Assembly (NCBI GenBank): GCA_030704615.1
Contig: CM060734.1
Coordinates: 18,354,001 to 18,418,000 of the forward strand
DNA: 64,000 nt
Source of the DNA: Takakia lepidozioides
Taxonomy: Eukaryota > Streptophyta > Takakiopsida > Takakiales > Takakiaceae
Direction of reading: 5' to 3'
Position numbers and translations under genes: made by a program. The notes below the pieces were generated by a model. It was not told the origin of the DNA. It did not search any database and saw nothing but the letters and a program-made list of their open reading frames with translations. Each line of letters begins with the position of its first letter. Within the stretch, counting starts at the first letter, position 1. This document shows positions 41,761 to 54,360 of the stretch, in pieces.

Positions 41761-44084
41761 TTTAAATTTTTTGGGGGTTATATAACAATAGATTCCAAAT
41801 TGGAAAATCATATTTTAAGGGAGGGAGAGGGAGAGAGAGAAAGGGAACCCACCATCCAAACCCCTGGCATGGCAGTCCCTTACGGAGTGAGTGTGGTATG
41901 CACTCACCCCGTAAGGGAGTGCATACCAGACCCATTCTCGTAAAGCTCTCCCTCTACATTGTAGTTTTATCCGTGGACTTTAAATACCAAAAGGATAAAA
42001 GACTTACAATCTCTCCTCCTAGACCAAGAATGAACAATGGTGAAGCATAAATCATGCTAGGCAAAACAGAGTATTGATCAGTTTCTAGGTTACCTTTTAG
42101 CTTGTCAACGTAGCCTTCACACAAGTGGACAGGCGTGAGCATAGAAATTATAAGTGTTCTTTAGCCAATGGCAGCAAATTGTTGCACATCATTTCACCCT
42201 ATTAGCCAAATTTAACCATGGAAGGATCCTTGTTCGAGGAACCTTATCATGATGTGAGTCAACTTACTGGTTTCAAAATCAATTTTCCAAGGGTATGAAT
42301 CAGTACGTGACACTCTTTCCACGCTGTATCAACGCTGCTGGAAAGATACATAATGGGAGAAGCCAGTGAAATCACCACATTGGTATGACTGATTCACCGG
42401 TCTATTCCAGCCATATATTACACTTGGGCAATTTTTAGTGGTGCTACAAAGGGCGAGGCCACATACAAGAGAAGCATAAAAGCATATGAGCCAGTAGGTA
42501 TCTAAAAGTGACATGAGGCATCGGCTATAGGGGACAAGCTAAACGAGCTAATGTACATTGACCGGATCATGTAGAAGGTGTACACATATACTCGATTATG
42601 CTGTCTGACCAGGGCCTAGCTCACAATATCAGCTTTCAGGTCTACCTTAGAAACTCTGTGCTTATGATGCCTTTCTCTCCAAGCTCAAATCACCAACAAA
42701 CTCTTGTTGGACACCTGGATCATACCTTACTCGTATTCCATGGCTTTGAGCCCATTACTCCAATCTGGAGTGCCCCCTTGCTAGAACTCCCTTGGCTTTG
42801 AGTTTATCACTCCAGTTCCGAGTGTACTTGCTACCCTTCTCTCAAAGCCAAAGAAAGGTTAGTACCTCAACATGAGAAAGATGGAACAAGAAAGGAGAGG
42901 GGTAGATGGTGTGTACAAGTACACTGGTCAATAGAAGAGAGGGAAGATATTAATGCCATGTCAAGACGCATACAAGACCAGTAGGGTCATTGTCAATTAA
43001 AAGACATCATCAGCCCTTTACATGGCACCATCTAACACCTCCTTCCATGCACATCTCCTCAAATGATTGAACTGTAGATTTCAGAGTACATGAAATCTCA
43101 GGGTGGGAGGGTGGGGTTTTTTATTTTTATTTTTTAGAGGCCATTCATCATTGAAAGAGACCATCAACCCCCTTGCTTTATACCATTTGCAGCAGCTCAG
43201 TTGGATCTGAGAGGGCTGCCTGATAAAGTCTTCAATTCAAAGTCTTCATTTCATAAGAAAACAGTCCTATGTCATGAGCAGTTATGAAATAGTTTCCAGC
43301 ATCAGCTTACATACCTTGTAGGCATGACATAACCACTAGACATACACATGTGTTAAGAGCTTGCAAACAAGGTAGGTGTCGAAGAAATCCGTCACCATAG
43401 ATTCATGCCCTTGAGTCTCAAACAATTGAAGTAAGAATCTTTTCAATGCCTTACCCATATGAACTTGTATCAAGTGTCTTTTTGAGCAAAGAGTAATTTG
43501 AACATACCAGTTTTGTATGTTATAGACCTTCTTAAGCCTGGATTCGGTTTTCCAGAACTTAGTAGCATGGACAAGAATCAGATTAACATCATGCATTTAC
43601 ATGAGAATATCTGCACTCTAAGATCCATCATCATAGATTCTGCCCTTTAAAGCTGAGGCTTAAACAGTTATGCAATTTCAAGTCTGGAGATCTAAGCCAG
43701 AACAAATGAAGTGGCCCTGCTTACTGCCCCATGACCAGGTTTAAGTCTGGAGCTAGACAATGTATCACAACATAGCGATACCAAGGCCATAGCATAACTA
43801 AGGCATGCTTAAGAAACCACACACAAAACCAGTCTGCAAATGCTTAAAGGAGCATTAATAGAATGTCTGATTCCTAAAAAGCTCTTCGGATGTGCTGCTC
43901 AGCAATTTTTAAGCTACAACAGTATAACAAGCACTGTTTACTACCCCATAAACACTTTACAAGTCTGGATATAGTGTTCCAGAACCCTAGCATGTTGTTT
44001 TCAGTGCATCACAAGAACTTTCAAAGCATTGCCAAGGTAAAAAATAAAGTCAGGCGTTTCATGCTATTGTTGTTCCTTGTCACA
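41760..44084. repeat. Repeat family sequence, partly inverted
   Basis: 41820-41945 is the GA-rich block plus hairpin shared with 45.4, 48.5 and 49.9 kb. From about 42500 the R/Y modules occur in reverse orientation: TACATTGACCGGATCATGTA at 42552 and TAGGGTCATTGTCAATT at 42983. No recognisable protein. Confidence 0.65.
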
Positions 44085-45032
44085 TCTGGTTGTTCTTGAC
44101 TCAGTTCCCCAGTATGGTCGCCAAATGTCGAGCGGCTTTTACTCACCCATCCCTTTGCTATCCGAGGTGGGAACTCCAAGATAGAAGAGTTGGATATCTC
44201 TAAGCACTCAGCCGCTCAGAACAATCAGTCATGACCTACAACTAGTTTGGGACTGCTTCCTGTTTGTATTCTTTCTTGCCTTCATGTCAGCAAGCTACCT
44301 TATTGTTTATATTTAAGTGTCAGATTGCTTCAGCAATCTACCAGGTTCCAATCACTCATCCATACATTCCACAGCTTCACTCAGATCTCTCTACATAGTG
44401 TGAGTATGGAATGTGTATCAGATTAAGATCTATCAAGTATCAGGCCGAAGCCATGGTGTCCCTAGTCTGCTCTACAGTATAACTCTAAAGCTTGCATGAA
44501 TCAATCATCAAAAGTTCGTGTCTCCTCCTCCACTGTGCTCTCCATTCCTCAGCTCCAGATCGCCGTCTCTCCCCAATGGCCAAGTCGTGATGCCCGAAGT
44601 CTTCTCGAAGAAGTCCCCCCCTCCTGTTGCCACTATGCCTATTTGACCTGCAAGCTATTCTAACTGCCTAACTAACTAATTGCCATCCAGACAGAATGTA
44701 CATTCCCTCTGTAGATGTCGTTCCCACACAATCGTTCCCTGCCATGATAACCGTTCCATGTGAATGTTGTGACGGCTGTGTCAAACTGTGAATGCTGTGA
44801 CTGTGCCGAGCTGTGACTGGCAGTGTCGGACTATGTCGGGCTGTGACGGGCTGTGTAAAGCTGCGTCGGGCTGTGGTTAACTGTGTCGGGCTGTGTCGAG
44901 CTGTGATAGACTGTGATAGGTTGTGTAAGGCTGTGACAAGCTGTGTCAAGCTGTGTCTAACTGTGTAAGACTATGACTGACTGTGTAAGCCTGTCTACCA
45001 CCCCTAAGGCCTGTGTTGGACTAAGTCTACCA
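44085..45032 (-). mobile_element. LTR fragment of the element D family with primer site
   Basis: Contains about 40 bp of leader, the PBS TGGCGACCATACTGGGG (44107-44123), and an LTR from 44126 including its CTGTG minisatellite (about 44770-45000). It is more diverged from the element D LTRs than they are from each other. The outer end is lost, passing near 45032 into the dispersed repeat. An old truncated 5' end. Confidence 0.85.
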
Positions 45033-47102
45033 TCCGTAAGTTTGCGCAACAGCTCAGCCGCCATCGCCATCCTCCAGAGAAAACAAGCACGAGTATGGTG
45101 CCGTGCTTAGGGCAGAGATGCGGTTAGCAAACCATCCCGTGATTTCATCCACGGGGATGAAATTTTGCACTTCATTAGAGTTACATCCTCTTAGGTTTAC
45201 ATCCGTTAGGGTTCCATCCAAAATGGATGTAATCCGTCATGGATGAAAAATTGCAGGCTACATCCTTAGTGGTAAAGCTCAAGACCATAATTCATCCAGT
45301 TAGGGATTATACTTGGCATATTTTTCATCCGGTATGGATGAAATTCAAAACATATTCCATTAGGGATTAGAAAGAAGGTATTTCCAAACCAGGTAGGCTT
45401 AGGAAAAAAATTGTTAATCATTGGAGAGAGGGAGAGAGAGGGAGAGAGGGGGGGCGCCCACCATCCAACCCCTGGTATGGCAGTCCCTTATGGAGTGAGT
45501 GTGGTATGCACTCACCCCGTAAGGGAGTGCATACCAGATCCATTCTCATAAGGCTTTCCCTCTACAATGTAGTTCTATCCTTGGACTTGAATACCAGAAA
45601 GATAAAAGGTCTACATTCTCTCTGCCCTCAGATCACGAGTGAACATTGGCAAAGCATAAATCAAACTTGGCAAGAATATAGAGTCATGTGTTTTCCATGT
45701 TACCTCTTATCTTGTCAACAAGCTCTTGTAAAGTAGTAGACGCCAAGGAAGGATCTCCGTGCGATGTAGTTTTATCTTTGGTTAAAAAGCTAGAGTCTCT
45801 GCTTCCCAAGTCAAGAGAAAATATGCACAAAACATTCATATAGCTGGGCACGCAAATAGTTCAGACATACATAGGGGCTGGTTTGACTTATCAAACTAGC
45901 CTTTTGGAATACCCTTTGAGCTGGTGTTGTCTATAAAGTTCTGATTATGCTCATTGTAGCATTCCACTCTGATTGAGTTTTGGAGAGATGATTGGAAAAC
46001 CAGATCCAGACCTTTGTGCATTCATGGAACATAGACATAGCATCTTGGCTGGTCTACATTATCAGGCTGGGCTCTTGGAATTGCAACATCTGCAACTCGT
46101 TCTTAAAGGTTCAAGTGTTTATGCTGATCTGGTATGTACCAAAGGTGGTGTTTGTCCCGATTGTTTTATAAGAAAAACAAGACTCCTTCAATGATGAATG
46201 ACATCTGAATCTAGGGTGATGGTTGTCTTGGAAATCTCACCCTCCCACCCTAATTTTTCATGTGTTCTTAGGAAGATGACATGAGTTTTTATCAGGTAAG
46301 ATACTGCCTATGGAAGGTGAAGTTAGATAGTGGCTTGTTATGAGGCTGATTTGTCGTTAATTTGACAAAGACCTTGTTTGGTCTCGTCCATGTCCCGACA
46401 AGACATAGTATCTTCCCTCTCTATTCTTGACCAGTGTACTTAGTGGTTTCTTTATACACACTCTCTCTCTCTCACCTGCCATTTTCCAGTTTTCTTACTA
46501 TGATGTACTAACACCTTTAATGGCTTTTGCAGAGGTCTAGGAAAGCCATGGGGTATCAGCCCCCTATACCTCCATAACAATAGTGTGGAGCAACAAATCC
46601 CTCATAAGGTATGATGATCCTCTCCAACAAAAATTTGTTGGCGGATTGGACAACGAGAGAAATGCATTGCTGATATTACTTGAAGAACATCTAAGGGTTT
46701 CGTGCATACTGATATTATGAGCTAGGCCCGGGTAAAACAGCCTGTTAGAGTATGTGTGTACACCTTCTATATGATCCGGTCAATGCACATTACTCCTGAT
46801 AACTGGTAACCTGTAGTTGATGTCTTATGTCAGCATCAGATCCCTTATGATGAAAAGCCTTCCCTACTCGTGGGCTTTAATACTTCTCGTGGATGTGGGT
46901 TTGCTCTTTATAACACCACTAAAAAAATGCGCATGTGTAACATGATATGTCATTTTTCATACTTCAAGGAAATCTGGTTTTAAAACCATAAAGCTGGCTG
47001 ATATGATGAAAAGATGGGCAATAGATTGCTGCCAATGTTCTTATTCACATGTTCATGTTGTGAATCACGAGCAGTAGACTACTGCCACTGGCTGAAGAAC
47101 AC
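45033..47102. repeat. Dispersed repeat copy
   Basis: 45050-45840 matches 48150-48950: CATCC palindromes, GA block and hairpin. 45870-46720 matches 51375-52250 directly. 46815-47090 matches 49125-49400. The short open frame at 45973-46194 occurs again at 51479-51700 with similar sequence but no recognisable domain, and reads as repeat content. Confidence 0.75.
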
Positions 47103-50100
47103 AGCCCAACAAGACCACTGCCTGGTATTCTTCCAAGTCAAGTACAGCTTGGTACTTTCCAAGTTAACATGGTAAAACTGAACCTGTTTCAAATTCAAAG
47201 GATGGTTCCAATGACATCGCTTGGCAACCTTAAAACAGGTGTTATGTAATCTGAAAAGCCCATCACGCCAGCTGCTTGGTAATCTCTAAGTTAAAATAGT
47301 GTAACCAGGGCTGTTTTAAATTTAGAACTCTGACCTCAATGTTCAAAAAGTACCGCTTGGTACTTACCGTGTTAAATCAGCATAAGAAGGCCTATCTTAA
47401 GCATCATTGGATAGCCTTATAATGTCTCGAGATGGTACTCCAGCAGCATATCAAAATGCAGCCGAAGCTCAGACTGGTATCATGCCAGAAAACTGATTTA
47501 CAATCAGGTTGAAAACCCCACTAATATGGTGCCAAAGTTCATACCAGAAAATTGACTTATAATCAGGTTACAACCCATAAAAACCAAACAGGATTAAGGT
47601 TGAGAGGCTGAATCGTATCAGATGCCCCACTGAAGCAGTATGTAGCGTTCACCATCGCCAAGTCATTTGATCATCTGCAAACTGAAAAAATACACATCAA
47701 GTGAAGACCCTCACCTGTGCCCGTCCCAAAAACCATCACATCAAGATGTGTGTTAGTGAGGATGCACGAGGTGAGTAGCAGGTCTTCACAGTTGCTATCC
47801 ATGTCCAACATGCATTCTACAGTGAGCAAATTGATCAAAAGTAAAACATAGATGCGACACCACAAAGAACTTTAATCGTTTGTGGAGTGGGACGTTGCGG
47901 CATTCAACACCTGAATCTCAAGAGATCACAGCAGAATGCAACAAATTGGGATACTTGAGGACAAATTGCATATTTACAAAGTGCATGATACTTCCCCCAT
48001 CACCTTATGAGCGCTGCTGCTTCATGAATAAGAAAGATTGCAGGCAAACACAACAGTAGGTCACTCGCCAGTGCGGGAAATGGAAGAGCCTGCCGCCATC
48101 GCGCAAGAAAAACAAAATGCACGCGGATCGTTATGCTCGAGCACTCAGCTCAGCCGCCATCGCCATCCTCCAGAGAAAACAAGCACGAGTATGGTGCCGT
48201 GCTTAGGGCAGAGAGGCGGTTAGCAAACCATCCCGTGATTTCATCCACGGGGATGAAATTTTGCACTTCATTAGAGTTACATCATCTTAGGTTTACATCC
48301 GTTAGGGTTCCATCCAAAATGGATGTAATCCGTCATGGATGAAAAATTGCAGGCTACATCCTTAGTGGTAAAGCTCAAGACCATAATTCATCCAGTTAGG
48401 GATTATACTTGGCATATTTTTCATCCGGTATAGATGAAATTCAAAACATATTCCATTAGGGATTAGAAAGAAGGTATTTCCAAACCAGGTAGGCTTAGGA
48501 AAAAAATTGTTAATCATTGGAGAGAGGGAGAGAGAGGGAGAGAGGGGGGGGCGCCCACCATCCAACCCTTGGTATGGTAGTCCCTTATGGAGTGAGTGTG
48601 GTATGCACTCACCCCGTAAGGGAGTGCATACCAGACCCATTCTCATAAGGCTCTCCCTCTACAATGTAGTTCTATCCTTGGACTTGAATACCAAAAAGAT
48701 AAAAGGTCTACATTCTCTCTGCCCTCAGATCACGAGTGAACATTGGCAAAGCATAAATCAAACTTGGCAAGAATATAGAGTCATGTGTTTTCCATGTTAC
48801 CTCTTATCTTGTCAACAAGCTCTTGTAAAGAAGTAGAGACCAAGGAAGGATCTCTGTGCGATGTAGTTTTATCTTTGGTTAAAAAGCTAGAGTCTCTGCT
48901 TCCCAAGTCAAGAGAAAATATGCACAAAACATTCATATAGCTGGGCACGCAAGAGTTCAGAAATTACAGGTGTTCTTCAACCGATGGCAGTAAATTACTG
49001 CACATTTTTCCACCATATCAGCCAAATTTATGGTTAGAACCGTTTTTCCAAAGGTATGAATAAGAACTTGTGTTCTTCAGCCAGTGGCAGTAGTCTACTG
49101 CCCGTGATTCACACCAGATGATGCGTTATGTTGATGCCTTATGTCAACATCAGATCTCTTATGATGAAAAGCCTTCTCTACTCGTGGGCTTTAATACTTC
49201 TCCTGGATGTGAGTTTGCTCTTTATAGCACCACTAAAAAAATGCGCAGGTGTAACATGATATGTCCTTTTTCATACCTCAAGGAAATCTGGTTTTAAAAC
49301 CATAAAGCTGGCTGATATGGTGAAAAGATGGGGAGCAGATTGCTGCCAATGTTCTTATTCGTATGTTCATGTTGTGAATAACGGGCAGTAGACTACTACC
49401 ACTGGTTGAAGAACAAAAGTTCTTATTCATACCTTTGGAAAAACGGTTCCAACCATAAAGTTGGCTGATATGGTGGAAAAATGTGCAGTAATTTACTGCC
49501 ATTGGTTGAAGAACACCTGTAATTTCTGAACTCTTGCGTGCCCAGCTATATGAATGTTTTGTGCATATTTTCTCTTGACTTGGGAAGCAGAGACTGTAGC
49601 TTTTTAACCAAAGATAAAACTACATCGCACGGAGATCCTTCCTTGGTCTCTACTTCTTTACAAGAGCTTGTTGACAAGATAAGAGGTAACATGGAAAACG
49701 CATGACTCTATATTCTTGCCAAATTTGATTTATGCTTTGCCAATGTTCACTTGTGATCTGAGGGCAGAGAGAATGTAGACCTTTTATCTTTTTGGTATTC
49801 AAGTCCAAGGATAGAACTAAATTGTAGAGGGAGAGCCTTATGAGAATGGGTCTGGTATGCACTCCCTTACGGGGAGAGTGCATACCACACTCACTCCATA
49901 AGGCACCACCATACCAGGGGTTGGATGGTGGGCGCCCCCCCTCTCTCCAATGATTAACAATTTTTTTCCTAAGCCTACCTGGTTTGGAAATACCTTCTTT
50001 CTAATCCCTAATGGAATATGTTTTGAATTTCATCCATACCGGATGAGAGAATATGCCAAGTATAATCCCTAACTGATGAATTATGGTCTTGAGCTTTACC

Positions 50101-51365
50101 ACTAAGGATGTAGCCTGCAATTTTTCATCCATGACGGATTACATCCATTCTGGATGTTACCCTAACGGATGTAAACCTAAGAGGATGTAACTCTAATGAA
50201 GTGCAAAATTTCATCCCCGTGGATGAAATCACGGGATGGTTTGCTAACCGCCTCTCTGCCCTAAGCACGACACGATACTCGTGCTTGTTTTCTCTGGAGG
50301 ATGGCGATGGCGGCTGAGCTGAGTGCTCGAGCATCACGATCCGCGTGCATTTTGTTTTTCTTGCGCGATGGCGGCAGGCTCTTCCATTTCCCGCACTGGC
50401 GAATGACCTACTGTTGTGTTTACCTGCAATCTTTCTTATTCATGAAGCAGCAGCGTTCATAAGGTGATGGGGGAAGTATCATGCACTTTGTAAATATGCA
50501 ATTTGTCCTCAAGTATCCCAATTTGTTGCATTCTGCTGTGATCTTTTGAGATTCAGGTGTTGAATGCCGCAACGTCCCACTCCACAAACGATTAAAGTTC
50601 TTTGTGGTGTCGCATCTATGTTTTACTTTTGATCAATTTGCTCACTGTAGAATGCATGTTGGACATGGATAGCAACTGTGAAGACCTGCTACTCACCTCG
50701 TGCATCCTCACTAACACACATCTTGATGTGGTGGTTTTTGGGACGGGCACAGGTGAGGGTCTTCACTTGATGTTTATTTTTTCAGTTTGCAGATGATCAA
50801 AGGACTTGGCGATGGTGAACGCTACATACTGCTTCACTAGGGCATCTGATACGATTCGGCCTCTCAACCTTAATCCTGTTTGGTTTTTATGGGTTGTAAC
50901 CTAATTATAAGTCAGTTTTCTGGTATGAACTTTGGCACCATATTAGTGGGGTTTTCAACCTGATTGTAAATCAGTTTTCTGGCATGATACCAGTCTGAGC
51001 TTTGGCTGCATTTTGATATGCTGCTGGAGTACCATCTCGAGACCTTATAAGGCTATCCAATGATGCTTAAGATAGGCCTTCTTATGCTGATTTAACACGG
51101 TAAGTACCAAACGATACTTTCTGAACATTGAGGTCAGAGTTCTAAATTTAAAACAGCCCTAGTTACACTGTTTTAACTTAGAGATTACCAAGCAGCTGGC
51201 GTGATGGGCTTTTCAGATTACATAACACATGTTTTAAGGTTGCCAAACGATGCCATTGGAACCATCCTTTGAATTTGAAACAAATTCAGTTTTACTATGT
51301 TAACTTGGAAAGTACCAAGCTGTACTTGACTTGGAAGAATACCAAGCAGTGGTCTTGTTGGGCTT
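47103..51365. repeat. Long inverted repeat, arms about 2.0 kb, spacer about 0.26 kb
   Basis: Left arm 47103-49113, right arm 49371-51365, matching in reverse complement end to end. Examples: AGCCCAACAAGACCACTG at 47103 against its complement ending at 51365; AGTAGTCTACTGCCCGT at 49089 against 49382. A 90-bp sample near 48150 shows two mismatches. The short frames 47671-47865 (minus) and 50602-50796 (plus) are the same arm sequence. The spacer is a direct copy of part of 46815-47090. Confidence 0.9.
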
Positions 51366-52250
51366 TTTCAAAATACATAGGGGCTGGTTTAACTTATTAA
51401 ACTAGCCTTTTGGAATACCCTTTGAGCTGGTGTTGTCTATAAAGTTCTGATTATGCTCATTATAGCATTCCACTCTGATTGAGTTTTGGAGAGATGATTG
51501 GAAAACCAGATCCAGACCTTTGTGCATTCATGGAACATAGACATAGCATCCTGGCTGGTCTACATTATCAGGCTGGGCTCTTGGAATTGCAACATCTGCA
51601 ACTCATTCTTAAAGGCTCAAGTGTTTATGCTGATTTGGTATGTACCAAAGGTGGTGTTTGTCCCAATGGTTTTATAAGAAAAACAAGACTCCTTCAATGA
51701 TGAATGACATCTGAATCTAGGGTGATGGTTGTCTTGGAAATCTCACCCTCCCACCCTAATTTTTCATGTGTTCTTAGGAAGATGACATGAGTTTTTATCA
51801 GGTAAGATACTGCCTATGGAAGGTGAAGTTAGATAGTGGCTTGTTATGAGGCTGATTTGTCGTTAATTTGACAGAGACCTTGTTTGGTCTGGTCCATGTC
51901 CCGACAAGACATAGTATCTTCCCTCTCTATTCTTGACCAGTGTACTTAGTGGTTTCTTTACACACACTCTCTCTCTCTCACCTGCCATTTTCCAGTTTTC
52001 TTACTATGATGTACTAACACCTTTAATGGCTTTTGCAGAGGTCTAGGAGCCATGGGGTATCAGCCCCCTATACCTCCATAACAATAGTGTGGAGCAACAA
52101 ATCCCTCATAAGGTATGGTGATCCTCTCCAACAAAAAATTGTTGGATTGGACAACGAGAGAAATGCATTGCTGATATTACTTGAAGAACATCTAAGGGTT
52201 TCTTGCATACTGATATTATGAGCTAGGCCCAGGTAAAACAGCCCGTTTTG
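51366..52250. repeat. Direct copy of 45870-46720
   Basis: Begins ATACATAGGGGCTGGTTT as at 45870, and carries the R-module landmark TTGTTTGGTCTGGTCCATG. No coding domain. Confidence 0.8.
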
Positions 52251-52879
52251 TAATATTCAGACTGACATACTTACAAATCTCAGATACTTCCTTTGGACAT
52301 ATACTGGCCCCAAGGATGGCATCCAATTCTGCACAGCTCGAGTGAAAATGATAGAGAGGTGGTATTGGAAAGTGACAGAACAAAATATCAATAAGTTTTA
52401 TCAAGACAAATATTTTTATCAAAACAACTTGGGCATGTGTATAACTTCAAATAATGTGGAAAAACAAAATGTTAATGCAGAGAGCCGGATAAAATATGTT
52501 TTAATTAAGACAAAATACATGATGAACGCTGGAACTAATATGCATTAACTTGAAACCCTAATGTTAAGTCAAAATCCAAACGATTTGAAATCTAAACCAA
52601 TTGAAAATAAAGATGAAAAAAATATTATATATACAACATTCATAATCCAAATTTACTAACTGAGCCATGTCACCATGCCATGATTGGGCCATGGAAGTTG
52701 GGCCATGTCATTACACCTGTCAAATAAATTTTCATTTTTTCATATAAAACTTGAATATAGCCCATCTATCTGGACGTTGTTCTCAGAATTCATCGCTAGT
52801 AGTGCGGAGCAATGTGAAGCCCTAGTTTGTATTGTATTTGTTTTCACTTGATACTTGCTATTTGATAAATTTGTAATTC

Positions 52880-53045
52880 AAGATGGTTCAGTTGGTTAAG
52901 TGCACTTAGTGCCATCTAGATAATTCTGGGTTTAAATCTTGCTACTTGACGGGTGTGGTATTCTCTTCTCCCCCTTCCTGGGTGGTGTCTCATTCATACG
53001 CCTCCATGGCGCGTTTTTTGTTTTGTTTTTTTTAAATTTACTTAT
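52880..53045 (+). mobile_element. tRNA-derived SINE, plus copy
   Basis: The head has a tRNA-like A box (TGGTTCAGTTGGTTAAGTGC) and a B box (GGGTTTAAATCTTGC, 52928-52942), then a shared body CTACTTGACGGGTGTGGT and CCATGGCG. Pol III promoter boxes in a repeated unit define a SINE. It ends in a T-rich tract. Confidence 0.75.
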
Positions 53046-53049
53046 TATA

Positions 53050-53254
53050 TAGAAAAGAGAAACACCTGGGAGCGACAACTCACAAATCAGGCCCCTTGAT
53101 AGAGAGAGGAGAAAATAACCTCTCAGTAACCTCGCCATGAAGGCTTTACGATGCGACACCGGCGCAGGGAAGGGGGACACCACACCCGTCAAGTAGCAGG
53201 ATTTGACCCTAGAGTCATCGCACTCAGTGCACTTTACCAACTGAGCTACTGACT
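53050..53254 (-). mobile_element. tRNA-derived SINE, minus copy
   Basis: Reverse complement reads GTAGCTCAGTTGGTAAAGTG (A box), GGGTCAAATCCTGCT (B box) and the same CTACTTGACGGGTGTGGTG body. It then ends with GGGGCCTGATTTGTGAG. It faces the plus copy, so the two are inverted with respect to each other. Confidence 0.8.
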
Positions 53255-53264
53255 GTTGGTGGCT

Positions 53265-53345
53265 GAAAGAGGTTATTTTCTCCTCTCACTATTAAGGGGC
53301 CTGATTTGTGAGCTGTCGCTCCCAGGTGTTTCCCTATTTTAAAAA
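53265..53345 (+). mobile_element. SINE 3' fragment
   Basis: GAGGTTATTTTCTCCTCTC and GGGGCCTGATTTGTGAGC repeat the 3' body of the neighbouring minus copy in opposite orientation, ending in an A-rich tail. This makes a small hairpin-capable pair with 53050-53130. Confidence 0.7.
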
Positions 53346-54360
53346 ATAAAAATAAAAATGGCGTTGGAGTGATACTAGAATTGATATCTCGTACGAGGTG
53401 GTGTTGTGGTCATGATACTCATACTCATACTAGTATCTAAAAAAAATACATTCACCATTCTATAGACCTGACTAGTATAATTTTTTTGTGATTCGTTTGG
53501 TACCTGTTTGGTATGTACTGAACTTGATACCAGAACAACACTGGAGTATTCCTAGGGTATAGTTGCTAGAGCCATGATAGCCAAAGAAGGCTTGCCACAT
53601 GGTGAATCATGGCAAACTCTCTTGACAAGTGAAGGGCCCAACGTTGGTTGGTAGCTATAGTTTGACCCCATGTCTGATAACGTACTGTATTTCACCATGA
53701 TGGCTACGGGCCGTACCGACTTGCAGCGCTGCTCGATCATGCAGGCTCGTCTCAGTAGATACCTAGTCCGTAATTGCATACTAACGGAGCACAACACAGT
53801 ATATAGATTACTCTCACATCAAATAGTGTTTGTCACCTATTTGTTGTGAGTATCATACCACCTCAAACGTGGTTCTGGGTTCAATCCACCTGTTGGTGTC
53901 AGAAAGGTGTCCACCTTCAGGCCAAAAGGCATTAGCCGTTCGGGGTGGAGTCACCATGATGCCTAAAAGGCTGGAAAAATAACATGAAAGTGCCTAATTC
54001 AATGAATATTCTCTAAACTCTATATAATTTCTATTGAATGCAAAAAATAAAATAAAAATCTCCATAAATATTCAAAAAATATAGGCCGATTCCCTAGGTC
54101 CATACAACCTCCATAGGACCTTCCAATGAGTTCCAAACATCCTACAAATGTTCATCATTGAATTCTTGATCACCATTCAAGTTAGGTATATCTGAGTCTT
54201 CGATGTGCAAATTTCCAAGGCAGCGAAAAGAAGAGGGAGGGGATGAAAGGTGCCTAGACATGAGAAATCATGGATGACATGTGCCTAATGTATATAAATT
54301 CTTTTTGAAAGTGCCTAAAGAGAATATTCCAGATTTGATAATCATGATCTGCCCTTCCAC

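Larger units (their letters stand above)
52251..54360. other. A/T-rich spacer with SINE copies, no gene
   Basis: Apart from the SINEs listed separately I see no gene. 53520-53830 includes unrelated low-copy sequence. At about 53876-53890 GGTTCTGGGTTCAATCC looks like a further tRNA B box and may be another old SINE. Confidence 0.5.

Noticed and set aside
47671-50796. Duplicated 64-codon frames (47671-47865 and 50602-50796) as a gene family
   Set aside because: They are the same part of the two arms of the inverted repeat; no domain and no sign of selection.
45973-51700. Similar 73-codon frames at 45973-46194 and 51479-51700 as genes
   Set aside because: They lie within an 850-bp direct repeat that is equally similar outside the frame.
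52928-53250. Functional tRNA genes at the A/B boxes
   Set aside because: The sequences between and around the boxes do not fold as an acceptor stem, and the units carry shared non-tRNA bodies, so they are SINE heads.
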